A stretch of DNA of 64,000 bases from CAVVEQ01 sp963802095 (lineage in GTDB: Bacteria > Chloroflexota > Anaerolineae > Anaerolineales > Anaerolineaceae). Shown here piece after piece: positions 16,299-25,557 of the stretch. The stretch is from positions 93,359 through 157,358 of the forward strand of contig CAWDHI010000006.1 of NCBI GenBank assembly GCA_963802095.1. The letters are read 5' to 3'. Within the stretch, counting starts at the first letter, position 1, and each line of letters starts with the position of its first letter. Below the pieces are notes generated by a model. The model searched no databases, was not told where the DNA came from, and saw only the letters and a program-made list of their open reading frames with translations. Made by a program: the position numbers and the translations under genes.

Positions 16299-18950
16299 TC
16301 ACCACCCCACCCAGGTGATCTGCAGGCCGGATTCCACCAGCCCGGCGGGGAGGGCAAAGGGGGAGGAACCCGCGCCGGTGATGAGATCCACCACCTTGAG
16401 CGCTTTGCCACCGTCCTCGATCCAGGAAATCAGTTTCCCTTCGGTTGAAAAAGCCACGTTCCCGAAGCTCTCCGCCAGACCCAGGCTCTTGATGCTGTCA
16501 TCCGAGCAGGTTCAGGCGCGCAGTTCCGCCCGGGGACCCTCGCCCGGGTTGCGGCGCGCCCCGGCCAGCCAGGTGCCATCCGGGGAAAGGGCGATATCGG
16601 TGAATTCGGGCGGCAGGTTGCGCGCCGCGGAGATGCCGCCATCGGGCACGATGACGGTGCACAGGTTGTAGGCGTTGGGGTCCATGCCCGCATCCTGGCA
16701 GGTGGAGCGCAGCGAGCGCCCGTCGCCATTCCAAGCGAAACCATTGGTTATCGGTGGGCGATCCGCGCATCAGGTCGCGCAGGCTGGTGGTGGGGGTGTT
16801 CTTGAGTACATCCACCAGGTAGATATGCGCGCTGCTGTGCTCAGCGGAGGTACCGGCGAAGGCAATGCGCGGCTCGTTGGGCGACCAGGCACCGCGGAAG
16901 AGGCTACATCCCCTCGGGTAAAACGAAGGGCTTGGCGCTGCAGCCCCTGCGCGGAGGAGCAACCCTCGAGCGCCAGGGTGTTGTGGGCGAAGCCATCTCC
17001 GGTCTGGGCGTTGGCCATGCAGATGAAGTAGAGCAGCGTGCCATCGGCGGAGAAGGCGGGCATCTGCAGGAAGGGCACGGGTCCGTAGAGCAGCGTGGGG
17101 CGCGCATCGGCAAAGCGCAGGCGGAAGACGCGCGCATCCGCGGCGACCTCCGCATTGGCTTCCGCCGGATCGCCGGTGACGTAGTCGATGCCGAGCTTAT
17201 CCGGATGGACCTTTACCGAGATCACCCGGCCGGGCAGGACGGCAACTCGCTGGGGCTGGAAGCCGGATTCGGGGCTGGCGGCGTAGAGCTCGCTGGCGGC
17301 GCCGTTCCAGTAGGTGAAGAGCAGGTCGCCGCTCTGGATGGCGCGCCTGTCGTAGAAGTAGGTATCCAAATTCAGCGGTTGGGCAGTCAGCGCGGCGGCG
17401 AAGCCGGACTGGGACTGCGCGGCGACCTGGGTTGGCTCCGTGAGCCTGGGCGAGGCTGGGTTGGGGAAGATGAAGTCGAAGGGTCCGCGCGCGGCCAGGA
17501 TGGCGCCGGTGACTGGCACGCGCAGGATGCTATTCTTGATTGCGCCGGTTCGCGGATCGATCAGCTCGAAGGTGGCTTCCAACCGGGTGCCATCGAAGCC
17601 GTAACCGAAACCGCCCTCAATGCCCTCCGGCTGGCCCAGCTCCACGGCGGTGACCACCTTGCCATCCACCTCCTGCACGGGAGGGGTGGTGAGCTTGAGG
17701 GTCAGGCTCGTGGTGCCATCGCCGAGAAGCTCCGCGCGGGTGAAGCGCACGGTCTGCCCGCCCACTTCGACGGGAAGATCCACGTCCCAGGCTGCGCTGG
17801 GCTGGAGATCGGAGCCGAGGTCGATCTCAAAGCTCTGCGGGGCGGGTACGCGCATATACACCGCGGGCAGGCTGAGGTGGTAGCGCGTATCCCCGGGGGC
17901 GGCGGGGGCGAAGAAGAGCACGCGCTGGTTCTCCCCCAGCGCACCGGGATCAAAACCCGAGGGCGGGGAGGAGAGCGGGTACGCGTTCCCCAAGGTATCG
18001 CGGAGGGCGGGATAGACGGAGGTGTCGAGCGGATCGGTCATGAAGGGGTCGAAATCCGGGCTCATCTTCCAGGCGCTGAAGGAGCTGATCTCCAGCAGCA
18101 ATTGGGTTTCTGAATCCGTGAAAGCCGACTGCAGGCAGACCTGGATATCCGCTTTGGTATCGCAAACCGGCAGGGTGGGGGCAGGTTCCACGACGGCTGC
18201 GGGGGTGCCAGGCAGCGGCGTGGGGACGGGGAAGGTGACCACCAGTTCGGTGGAGGGCAGACCGGCATCCCGGGCGGGGATCCAATCCAGCTGCAGCCGC
18301 CAGCCCTGCGGGAGTGCCAAAATGGCGGGGGTGGCCTCGAGGGATAGGGCGGGGAAGAGCAGGTAACCGCCGGTGGGGTTGGCGTCATCTGGCAGCCACT
18401 GCCAGAAGCGGGCATCGATGCGCTCGCCATTGGGTTTGATCAACCAGGCGCCCTCCAGGGGGATGGGGCTGCCGTCGAACTCCAGCCAGAGCTCGGTCTT
18501 TTCCCCGCGGGTGAGCCCGCGGGCAACGGTGAGGCGCTGTCCATCGTGCTCCTGGGTGATGGGGCCAGCGAGCACGCGGGATTCATCCATCAGGATGAAG
18601 CCGGCGCCGGGCAGGTAGCTGTAGCCGAACAGGCGGCTGACCGAAGCGATCACCGGCTGGCGGAAGACGAAGAGCAGCAGCAGGATGACCGCGGGCAGAC
18701 CGAAGGCCAGCAGGCGGCGCAGCGTACGGTGGGTAGAGGCGGGCTGGGTTTTGGCGGAGGCACTCGCAAGCAGGCGGGCGCGCAGGGAGTGGCGCATCTT
18801 GGATTCGGGGCTGAGATCCAGGGCGGCCAGGTGCGTGGCTGCATCCAGGGCGGGCCGGTCGGCGGGATCCACCGCTTCCGAGGAGGGAGACTGGATGCCC
18901 AGGTGGGCATCGAGCTCGCGGTTGAAACGGTCGATGCGTTCAGCGTCCAT
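16299..18950 (-). pseudogene. large anti-sigma-like membrane protein with beta-propeller tail, frameshifted
   Basis: The reading frame from ATG at 18950 runs 726 codons. Residues 1-75 form a soluble helical head as in anti-sigma factors; one membrane helix follows (about 82-105, FGLPAVILLLLFVFRQPVIA). A very large external part has beta-sandwich-like repeats and then TolB/WD-like repeats (ADGTLLYFICMANA). Near 16915 the frame shifts (SLFRGAWSPNEPRIAFAGTS), and again near 16745 and 16500, before the ending WVGW-stop at 16299. Its start overlaps the end of the ECF sigma gene by 11 bases, so it is very probably the cognate regulator. No zinc-binding HxxxCxxC motif is visible in the head. Confidence 0.75.
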
Positions 18951-19521
18951 CGGGTGCCTCCTTTTCCAGGATCCGCTGGAGGTCGTGCAGGGCGCGGTAG
19001 AGGATCACGCCCACGTTGCTTTCGGTGAGGGCGGTAACCGCGGCGATCTCGCGGTTGGTCAGGCGGGCGAAGAACTTGAGGGCAACGAGCTCACGGGAGC
19101 GGTCATCGAGGGCTAGCAGGGCGCGGAAGAGGGCGGCGCGCTCCTCGTTCTGCTCGGCGGAGCGCTCGGGCGAGGGGGCAGGGCTGGGCGGCTCGGGGAT
19201 AGCATCCAGCGGGGTTTCGCGGGCTTTGCGCCAGTGGTTGAGAACCGTGTTGCGGGCGATGGTGAGGACCCAGGGGGCAAAGGCAGCGCGGGCGGGGTCG
19301 AAGGTGGCGAAGGCGCGCAGGGCTTTTTCGAAGGTTTGCGAGGTGAGGTCATCCGCCAGGTCGGCATCCATAACCCGGGCGCGAATATAGTTGTAGACCG
19401 CCGCGAAGTGGCGGTCATAGAGCGAAGCAAAGCCCTCCCGCTCGGGTGCGGTGGTGCGGGTGGCGTTCTGGGTTGGGCTGCGGCTCAAGAAAAATTCTCC
19501 GGCATGGAAGCTCACATCCAT
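18940..19521 (-). CDS. ECF-type RNA polymerase sigma factor
   Basis: 193 residues. Region 2 is seen in FASLYDRHFAAVYNYIRARV followed by ADLADDLTSQTFEKALRAF and WVLTIARNTVLNHWRK (about residues 32-105). Region 4 is seen in LVALKFFARLTNREIAAVTA, then TESNVGVILYRALHDLQRIL (about 145-185). An acidic/proline linker (PEPPSPAPSPERSAE) separates them. Translationally coupled to the large membrane protein downstream, which probably holds it inactive until an envelope signal arrives. Target promoters are not evident in this window. Confidence 0.9.
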   Translation of the reverse strand: MDVSFHAGEFFLSRSPTQNATRTTAPEREGFASLYDRHFAAVYNYIRARVMDADLADDLTSQTFEKALRAFATFDPARAAFAPWVLTIARNTVLNHWRKARETPLDAIPEPPSPAPSPERSAEQNEERAALFRALLALDDRSRELVALKFFARLTNREIAAVTALTESNVGVILYRALHDLQRILEKEAPDGR

Positions 19522-19608
19522 TAATACCCGCGTGCGGAATAAGTATTACATCCGGTAGGGCACGGGAAATATTCTATAATGGTATCAGTTTTCAGATTGG
19601 AGGCAACC

Positions 19609-20694
19609 ATGAGCGACCAGCAGATCGAGTTAACCGCGGGGGAATCCCCCGCATCCGCGCCGGTAAAGAGTGGAGGCAATCGTTTTCTGGAAGAGCTGCT
19701 CTGGCTGGTGATGGGATTGGTGCTGCCTGCCGGCAGCTTCACCTTCTATAAGAAGGCTGCAAAGCGCAGCGCGGGCTGGGCGGTGCTGTTCTTTCTCCTG
19801 TTTGCAAGCGCCCTGGCGGTAACCTCCGCGCTGGCGTTCAACCGCCAGGTGGATACCGCCGTGACGGACATTGAAAAAGAGCTGACGAAAATGGTCTTCC
19901 CGGCCATCACCGTGCGGAATGGGGTGGCTACTGCCAAGGGACCGCAGCCGTATACGATCTACGGCAGCGACAGGGAGATCTTCGCCATTGATACCACCGG
20001 CAAGATCCAGGAGATCGACCGGACGCGCTACCGTGCTGGCTTCCTGCTCACCCGCGATGGCATCCAGGTGGTGGACAACAACGGCCGCGACCAGTGGATC
20101 GGCTGGGCGGATGTGCAGGCGATGGCCAGGCAGGATCCGCTGGTGATCGACAAGGATGCCATTTTGGGCTGGATTGACATCCTCCTGGGTTACATCAAGG
20201 CGGCGGCACTGGGGGGCATCTGGCTGTGGGAGGTGCTGGGGCGGATGATGATCCTTCTGGTGATCGCGCTGATCCTGTGGGGCATTGGCGCGCTCGTCAA
20301 GCCCGGAACTGGTTTTGGTCACGTCCTGGCGGTGGGCATCTATACCTACGTGCCGGCGGTCTATCTCAACTTCATCCTCAACCAGGCCGGGGCGAAATTC
20401 CCCTTTAAACTCAGCCTGGGACACACCCTGTTCTGGGCGGTGATACTGCTCTTTACGCTGGATGTATTCGGCAAGCGCGGGCTTTCCCGCGAACGTCCAA
20501 TCCGAGCCTGGCGGGTGTTGATCGGTATTCCGGCGCTGATCCTCATGCCGCTGCAGGCGGTGCAGGGCTGGGAGAGCGGCGTAGCCTGGTCTGTGATCGC
20601 CTGGGGGGTGATGGAGATCGCGCTGCTGGCGGTCGGCCTTAAGGGCGTGCTTGTCCAGCCGCCGGAGCCGGTGGAACCTCCACCAACCCCCTGA
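19609..20694 (+). CDS. DUF1189-like membrane protein
   Basis: 361 residues from ATG at 19609, which follows GGAGG. Helix 1 lies near residues 45-70, a soluble external segment covers about 75-170 (with TIYGSDREIFAIDTTGK and DGIQVVDNNGRDQWIGW), and five or six helices follow up to a Pro-rich C-terminus. The external beta-rich loop between membrane helices matches the DUF1189 layout. Function unknown. Divergent from the sigma factor gene and convergent with the TPR gene. Confidence 0.65.
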   Translation: MSDQQIELTAGESPASAPVKSGGNRFLEELLWLVMGLVLPAGSFTFYKKAAKRSAGWAVLFFLLFASALAVTSALAFNRQVDTAVTDIEKELTKMVFPAITVRNGVATAKGPQPYTIYGSDREIFAIDTTGKIQEIDRTRYRAGFLLTRDGIQVVDNNGRDQWIGWADVQAMARQDPLVIDKDAILGWIDILLGYIKAAALGGIWLWEVLGRMMILLVIALILWGIGALVKPGTGFGHVLAVGIYTYVPAVYLNFILNQAGAKFPFKLSLGHTLFWAVILLFTLDVFGKRGLSRERPIRAWRVLIGIPALILMPLQAVQGWESGVAWSVIAWGVMEIALLAVGLKGVLVQPPEPVEPPPTP

Positions 20695-20699
20695 TAAAA

Positions 20700-20727
20700 A
20701 ATAAAGCGCAGGCAACTGCGCTTTATT
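20700..20727. terminator. bidirectional terminator
   Basis: AATAAAGCGCA-ggcaac-TGCGCTTTATT forms an 11-base stem between two convergent genes; A and T flanks on either side suit termination in both directions. Confidence 0.75.
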
Positions 20728-21466
20728 GATTAATTCCGGGATCCCCGGCGGGAGGGGCCTCCTTGCGGCGTTTGACCGATCTTTCCTGCAGGTCGCGGCT
20801 TATGTTATTAGCCAGGGTAACTGCCTTACGGCATTTCTCCACACGGGCACGGATATCGGGAACCTCCACCTCGATCTCAGGGTTGGCATTGACCAAATGG
20901 TCCAGATGGTCCAATGCACGGGGATCTGCTGCATTTTTCTCTACCGCAAAGATGAAATTATCCACCGCATCCGAAAGATTCCCCTGACCCTCTAGCGCGA
21001 TCGCGAGATTCTTGAAGGCATTGTGACGGTCGGGGTTGATCCGGATCGCCTCGCGGCAAAACGGTTCCGCCTCCGCGTGGCGCTTGAAAATATTCAGGCA
21101 GTAACCCAGGTTGTTGTTCAGGAAATACCAGGTATCATTTTCCTCACGGGCAAGGGGTTGTGCCCGCGCATAGAAAGCGAGCGCGGATTCATACACATCC
21201 AGTTTTTCCATAAATGCACCAAGCTGAAGAAGATGGAGAGCGCTTTCCTGGGCATTGCCATCCACCAGGATCAATCGACCAATCAGGGGATCGGCAAGGT
21301 CGTGGCGATTATCGAGACCATAAGAGATAATCAGTTCGATCAGCGCGCCAACGAGGCTGGCTTGCTTCTTTTGAAGGTCCTCCAGTTGGGAAATCTCGAT
21401 AGGCGTTCCGGCAAACGGGAACCTGCCAGGAGCAGAGGGGGGTGGGACTTTGATCTGAAAATCCAT
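20723..21466 (-). CDS. TPR-repeat protein
   Basis: 247 residues. After an N-terminal proline-rich strand (IKVPPPSAPGRFPFAGTPIE) come about four helical TPR-like repeats: LLQLGAFMEKLDVYESALAF, WYFLNNNLGYCLNIFKRHAE, AFKNLAIALEGQGNLSDAVD and AVEKNAADPRALDHLDHLV. It should be a cytosolic scaffold; the partner is unknown. AAGGAG precedes the start at 21466. The basic tail (RSVKRRKEAPPAG) is unusual but common in this kind of protein. Confidence 0.8.
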   Translation of the reverse strand: MDFQIKVPPPSAPGRFPFAGTPIEISQLEDLQKKQASLVGALIELIISYGLDNRHDLADPLIGRLILVDGNAQESALHLLQLGAFMEKLDVYESALAFYARAQPLAREENDTWYFLNNNLGYCLNIFKRHAEAEPFCREAIRINPDRHNAFKNLAIALEGQGNLSDAVDNFIFAVEKNAADPRALDHLDHLVNANPEIEVEVPDIRARVEKCRKAVTLANNISRDLQERSVKRRKEAPPAGDPGINQ

Positions 21467-21556
21467 TCAATTCTCCTTGTTTGATTTTTTGTTCCGTTGA
21501 ACCGAATATTTGGTAATTTCACCTCCTGAATTATAGAACCGGATGTCTAACCGGGT

Positions 21557-21584
21557 AAAAAAAAACCCCGGAAAATCGGGGTTT
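21557..21584 (-). terminator. intrinsic terminator, minus strand
   Basis: On the minus strand AAACCCCG-ATTTTC-CGGGGTTT is followed by a run of T (complement of the A-run 21557-21565). It would end transcription arriving from the genes at 21827-23527. Confidence 0.7.
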
Positions 21585-21692
21585 GGAATGCTTATAGGGG
21601 TGCCAGTTGGCAGTTTTGATCTAAATTTTGAGGATCCTGACGCCCTTGAAATCACGCGACCATCACTATAGCATATTGCGGACACGATTTCA

Positions 21693-21742
21693 AGAGGCTG
21701 TTGCTCCCTGTTATTTAAAATTCAACAGAGGCTGTTGCTCCC
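21693..21742 (+). repeat. 16-base direct repeat, two copies
   Basis: AGAGGCTGTTGCTCCC occurs at 21693-21708 and 21727-21742, 34 bases apart. No further copy is seen, so it is not a CRISPR array. The rest of the 21,467-21,826 gap holds a terminator and no supported gene. Confidence 0.6.
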
Positions 21743-21826
21743 CGATCGGGTTTGCGGTACCAGTCTCATCCAGTGTGTTTCACCCGTTTGAAGAATGTCC
21801 CCGAACGATGATAGCGGGAGACCGGG

Positions 21827-22354
21827 TTATTTTCGGATCTTCAGGTACCCGCCCTGGTAGGCGACTCCCAACCCGGCGAGGGCCAGGGTGAGCAGGGTGC
21901 CCGCCGCCCCATTCAGGAATGGCATCCAGATGGTCAGCCCACGGGTGACGAGCAGCCCGCCGATGAGCCCAGCCAGGATGAGCACAGCCCAGTTCTTGAA
22001 CTTTTGAACGAGGATGAACCCCGCCACCCCGCCGGCTGCCACCAGGAACCATCCCAGCAGGCCAATCTGGAGCGTAAAAAGCTCCAGAAAACCAAGCACG
22101 ATCCCGGCGCCAGCAAGCACACCCAGAACCAGGATGACGATGTTGATGATGCCCTTGGCGAACGAGACCGCGAAGAACCCGATCACGCCAAGGAGCAGGG
22201 GGACGATGATGAGCGTGAAGGGGTCTGAGGCACCGGGGAAGAGCGCGACGAGCGCCACACCGAGCAGCGCGCCTACCGCTGCGCCAAGGACGGAGAGCCG
22301 TTTGCCCAGGATCAGGACAACCAGGCCGATTGCGATCACAAGAACTGGATACAT
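21827..22354 (-). CDS. multi-helix membrane protein (DUF4203/TMEM198-like)
   Basis: 175 residues with about seven closely packed Gly/Ala/Leu-rich helices from residue 1 onward (VLVIAIGLVVLILGKRLSVL; GAAVGALLGVALVALF; IIVPLLLGVIGFFAVSFAKG). The glycine-rich helix packing resembles DUF4203/TMEM198-type proteins, a family of unknown function. GGAGG precedes the start at 22354. It lies downstream of the AI-2E-family gene and may share its transcript. Confidence 0.7.
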   Translation of the reverse strand: MYPVLVIAIGLVVLILGKRLSVLGAAVGALLGVALVALFPGASDPFTLIIVPLLLGVIGFFAVSFAKGIINIVILVLGVLAGAGIVLGFLELFTLQIGLLGWFLVAAGGVAGFILVQKFKNWAVLILAGLIGGLLVTRGLTIWMPFLNGAAGTLLTLALAGLGVAYQGGYLKIRK

Positions 22355-22405
22355 GTTTTTTCCTCCGTTAAGTTTGCCGAGAATTTAAAACAGATTTAGT
22401 AGATC

Positions 22406-23527
22406 TCATTTGCGATCCTTCGCTTCCGGATTCCAGGGGGAGGTGAAGGTCGTTTTGGTCTTCCCCCACAGGTCCTTTACCTGCCGCATCGCCTGGGTTC
22501 GTTCTTCTTTCTCCCCCTCCCCGGTATTACGCAGGAGGGTGGAGATCGGCCGGGTGGCCGGGAACTGCTCCATGATCGTTATCACGAGGAGCGTCAGGGG
22601 AACCGAGAGAATGGCGCCAATGCCGCCCAGCAGGAACCCCCAGAAGAACAAACCGACGAAAATCACCAGCGGGCTGATCTTTAAGCCCTTCCCCGCCACC
22701 CTGGGTTTGAGAAGAAGCTCCACGCCGCCATTGATCACAACATAACCGACAAATACGATGACCGCTGTCCGGATGCCATACTGGGCGTAGGCCATCAGCA
22801 CGGGTGGGATGAGCGCGACCCAGAACCCGATGGAGGGGATATAGCCCATGAACCAGGAGAGCAACCCCCAGAGCAGGGCGTAATCGACCCCCAGAAGCGT
22901 CAGGAAGATGGTATTCCCCAAAGCGACCAGGAAGTTGATGCCAGTCAGGATGGTCATGTAGTGCTGCACACCCCCGGTCAACTGGCTGATGCGCCCGACG
23001 ACCGGTGCGTTGGGGTCGATCTCCTTGCGGGTTTTCTTATCCAGGTTCATCGCGGCAGCGATCATAAAGAAGAAGATTGCCAGGGCGAGAACGAATTGGG
23101 TGATGATGGTCAGTGTGGCCGAGATCGCTCCCTCGGCGAGAGGTCCCAATTGCGCGGTCGCCTCAGTGATATTGATGGTGGTTGAAGCGAAGGGGTCGAG
23201 GGGGTTGGTGCCGGAGGTCTCAACGCTGGGCTGGGCGAGCAATGCCGGCAGCTCGGTGGAAAGTTTCGTCACAGAAAAGAAAACAGTTCCGATTACCAGA
23301 AGGAGAACGGCAACCACCAGCAGGATGGCTGCTGCCATCGCCAGACCGCGCTTCCAGCCCTTGCGCACAAGGTACCCGGGGAGGGGAAGGACGGTGATGG
23401 TGATGACGACAGCGAGCAGGACGGGGTTGAGAACGGCGGAGAGCGCCTGGACGCCGAACATGATGACGACCACGGCAGCGATCCCCACCAGATAAAGCAC
23501 CAGCTTTCCGGAAGAACTGTTCATCAT
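22406..23527 (-). CDS. AI-2E family transporter (PerM-like)
   Basis: 373 residues from ATG at 23527, preceded by AGGGAAGGGA. The layout is typical: two N-terminal helix pairs, a soluble segment (about 110-165), then five helices including the conserved LLWGLLSWFMGYIPSIGFWV and GLKISPLVIFVGLFFWGFLLG followed by GGIGAILSVPLTLL. Family members export small solutes or act as Na+/H+ antiporters; autoinducer transport should not be assumed. The hydrophilic C-terminus has EGEKEERTQAMRQVKDLWG. Confidence 0.88.
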   Translation of the reverse strand: MMNSSSGKLVLYLVGIAAVVVIMFGVQALSAVLNPVLLAVVITITVLPLPGYLVRKGWKRGLAMAAAILLVVAVLLLVIGTVFFSVTKLSTELPALLAQPSVETSGTNPLDPFASTTINITEATAQLGPLAEGAISATLTIITQFVLALAIFFFMIAAAMNLDKKTRKEIDPNAPVVGRISQLTGGVQHYMTILTGINFLVALGNTIFLTLLGVDYALLWGLLSWFMGYIPSIGFWVALIPPVLMAYAQYGIRTAVIVFVGYVVINGGVELLLKPRVAGKGLKISPLVIFVGLFFWGFLLGGIGAILSVPLTLLVITIMEQFPATRPISTLLRNTGEGEKEERTQAMRQVKDLWGKTKTTFTSPWNPEAKDRK

Positions 23528-23694
23528 CGCAAGATCCCTTCCCTGAAAATCCCGGCCGTATTTGCCCGGGAGTGATTCCAAAGATTAATTATAGCCGCAA
23601 CCGGGAGGTGAAGCGAAGTCGAAAAATTGCCGCTGTTGGAGGTGTACCTCTCCCCAACCCTCTTCTTTTCAAAGGGGAGGAAGAATTAGATGAT

Positions 23695-23757
23695 GAGTGC
23701 GAAGAGGCTCGAATATCAAACCCCGGAGCGTGCCCTTATCCAATGGTTTAATAGGTC
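23695..23757 (-). other. degenerate 3' part of tRNA-Lys (candidate att site)
   Basis: Two blocks match the intact tRNA-Lys at 25613-25684 in the same orientation: GAGTGCGAAGAGGCTCGAA (23695-23713, against GAGCGCGAAGGGGCTCGAA) and CCCTTATCCAATGGTTTAAT with AGGTC (23733-23757, against CCCTTAACCAATGGCTTAAA and AGGCC). A 19-base insert separates them. They cover the anticodon arm through the acceptor 3' end. A 3' tRNA fragment at one end and an intact tRNA at the other is the usual footprint of integration into a tRNA gene. Confidence 0.6.
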
Positions 23758-23811
23758 TTTTCACGACAAAGGGACAATTCCAAAGCAGAAATTATGGAAA
23801 CCCTTCAATAA

Positions 23812-24006
23812 GTGCAAAGGACTAACGAGCAAGATGATTATCTCACCACTTGGTTAGCGCAGTTCCTGGTAGACAGAAAAGCTCGAAGTTTCAGTCCCAA
23901 TACATTTAGCCTTTATAAAGTGAAGCGATCTATCTTTTGTAAGTACTCTGATCTTTTATCTTGTGTTGACAATCCCTTTCTAGCAGATTACAATTTTCCG
24001 CTTTAA
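23812..24006 (+). pseudogene. tyrosine integrase, N-terminal fragment
   Basis: 64 codons beginning at a GTG. The sequence DDYLTTWLAQFLVDRKARSF, then SPNTFSLYKVKRSIFCKYSD resembles the SAM-like core-binding domain at the N-terminus of phage and XerC/D-type integrases. No catalytic domain (R...HxxR...Y) follows; the frame stops and an unrelated gene begins. It lies about 55 bases from the degenerate tRNA-Lys copy, the place expected for the integrase of a tRNA-borne island. Confidence 0.6.
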
Positions 24007-24049
24007 AAATATATCTGCAAATAAATTTATCAAAAAGGATAATGCAATC

Positions 24050-25321
24050 ATGAGCGGTTATAACGCAGTATTAGCAAGAAATACGGAAAATGCTCCAAAA
24101 GGTATCGGTCCGTATTCACAAACTGTAGCTTTCTCTCATTACAATAATCTTTCAGCTCAATTACCTATCGATCCAAAAACTGGTAAATTGGTCGCTGGTG
24201 GTGTAAAAGAGCAGGCTGAACAGTGCTTTAAAAATATCAAGGCAATTGTAAACAGCATCGACCATGTTATGAGCGATGTTGTTAGAATCACAGTATTTGT
24301 AAAGAATATCAAAGATATTGACGCTGTTGACGAAGTATATAAAACATACTTCCCAAGCTATGTTCCTGCACGGACGATGGTCGCAGTTGCAGCTTTGCCT
24401 ATGGATGCTTTGGTGCAAATCGAAGCACTTGTTTCAAACGGAGAAGGCACAATTCCGAACGCACCACAAGCTGGCGATCTCATAAAGCTTACAAATAACA
24501 CGGCAAATGCGCCAACAAGTCCTCTATCTACACAAACTGTAGCTTTTTCTCATTACAATAATCTTTCAGCTCAATTACCTGTTGATCCAAAATCTGGTAG
24601 AGTGGTGGCCGGTGGAGTAAAAGAGCAGGCTGAACAGTGCCTGAAGAATATCAAGGCAATTTTGGAAAGCATCGACGTTCCTTTTGACGATATTGTTAAA
24701 ATTAATATCTTCCTTAAAAACATTTCGGATATCGAAGCCGTAAATGAAGTTTATAAAACATTTTTCCCGGATTCTGCTATCGCCAGGGCAGCAGCCTATG
24801 TCCCTGCGCGGACAACAATTGCAGCTTCAGCCTTACCTATGGGTGCTTTGGTACAAATTGAAGCAGTAGTGTCACATGGAGATGGTACACCTCCACAGGC
24901 TGTTGAAGACAGGCATGGAATCATAATAGAAGCAAACAATACAGAAAATGCACCAAGAAGTTCTCTATATACTCAAACTGTAGCCTTTTCTCATTACAAC
25001 CATATTTCAGCTCAGTTACCCTTAGACTCAAAAACCGATGAAATGGTGACTGGTGGAGTAAAAGAGCAGGCTGGACAGTGCTTAAAAAATATCAAGGCAA
25101 TTGTAGAAAGTGTCGACCACGTTATGGGTGATGTAGTTAAAGTAAATATCTTCCTTAAAAATATCGAAGATATTGATGCTGTAGACGAAGTTTACACAAC
25201 ATTCTTCCCTGGCGGTGTACCTGCCCGAAGAACAGTTGGCGTATCAGCGCTACCTAAAGATGCTTTAGTCCAAATTGATGCAGTTGTCTCAAATGCTGAA
25301 GGAACACCTCGAAAAGCATAA
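24050..25321 (+). CDS. three RidA (YjgF/UK114) domains in one chain
   Basis: 423 residues made of three tandem RidA domains (about 1-137, 146-283, 294-423). Each repeats TQTVAFSHYN.-SAQLP, GGVKEQA.QCLKNIKAI, V..FLKNI.DI.AV.EVY.T and PAR....SALP..ALVQI. The active-site arginine of RidA is present in all three (VPART, VPART, VPARR). The following acidic position is Glu in domains 1 and 2 and Asp in domain 3, and the PYSQ signature is intact only in domain 1. RidA enzymes hydrolyse reactive enamines/imines and are homotrimers with active sites at subunit interfaces, so this may be a single-chain trimer. AAAAAGGATAATGCAATC precedes the ATG. It is visibly AT-rich and lies in the tRNA-bounded island. 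Confidence 0.92.
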   Translation: MSGYNAVLARNTENAPKGIGPYSQTVAFSHYNNLSAQLPIDPKTGKLVAGGVKEQAEQCFKNIKAIVNSIDHVMSDVVRITVFVKNIKDIDAVDEVYKTYFPSYVPARTMVAVAALPMDALVQIEALVSNGEGTIPNAPQAGDLIKLTNNTANAPTSPLSTQTVAFSHYNNLSAQLPVDPKSGRVVAGGVKEQAEQCLKNIKAILESIDVPFDDIVKINIFLKNISDIEAVNEVYKTFFPDSAIARAAAYVPARTTIAASALPMGALVQIEAVVSHGDGTPPQAVEDRHGIIIEANNTENAPRSSLYTQTVAFSHYNHISAQLPLDSKTDEMVTGGVKEQAGQCLKNIKAIVESVDHVMGDVVKVNIFLKNIEDIDAVDEVYTTFFPGGVPARRTVGVSALPKDALVQIDAVVSNAEGTPRKA

Positions 25322-25463
25322 CTGGTATTGGTAAAAAAACCAGAACTATCAAAGTTACTTGTGTATATCGACGGTTAAATTATTGGAAATAATGAAATGA
25401 TGATAAAAACCTTAGCGATAATTAATGCCTCACAATAATTATCAAAAAGACGAAGAGATGTGT

Positions 25464-25514
25464 GAGCCAAAAGAGGGTGGTTGAGACCGAACTGTTTTGG
25501 CTCGCCGCTCAACG
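25464..25514 (+). ncRNA. structured RNA candidate, possible pseudoknot
   Basis: GAGCCAAAA (25464-25472) pairs perfectly with TTTTGGCTC (25495-25503). Within the loop, GTTGAG (25480-25485) is complementary to CTCAAC (25509-25514) just outside, giving an H-type pseudoknot. It lies between the triple-RidA gene and the hairpin at 25558-25587. It could be a small RNA or a 3' UTR structure; transcription is not shown. Confidence 0.35.
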
Positions 25515-25557
25515 GTTGGAGTAGTGGACTGTAACCCATTTATCGAAATTTAAAAGT

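Noticed and set aside
16932..18113. 393-codon open frame on the plus strand
   Set aside because: Antisense shadow of the anti-sigma-like gene; Gly/Arg-rich with no family resemblance.
19630..20715. 361-codon open frame on the minus strand
   Set aside because: Antisense to the DUF1189-like membrane protein; His/Arg-rich, no motifs.
21693..21742. Possible CRISPR array
   Set aside because: Only two 16-base units with one 18-base spacer and no cas genes in the window.
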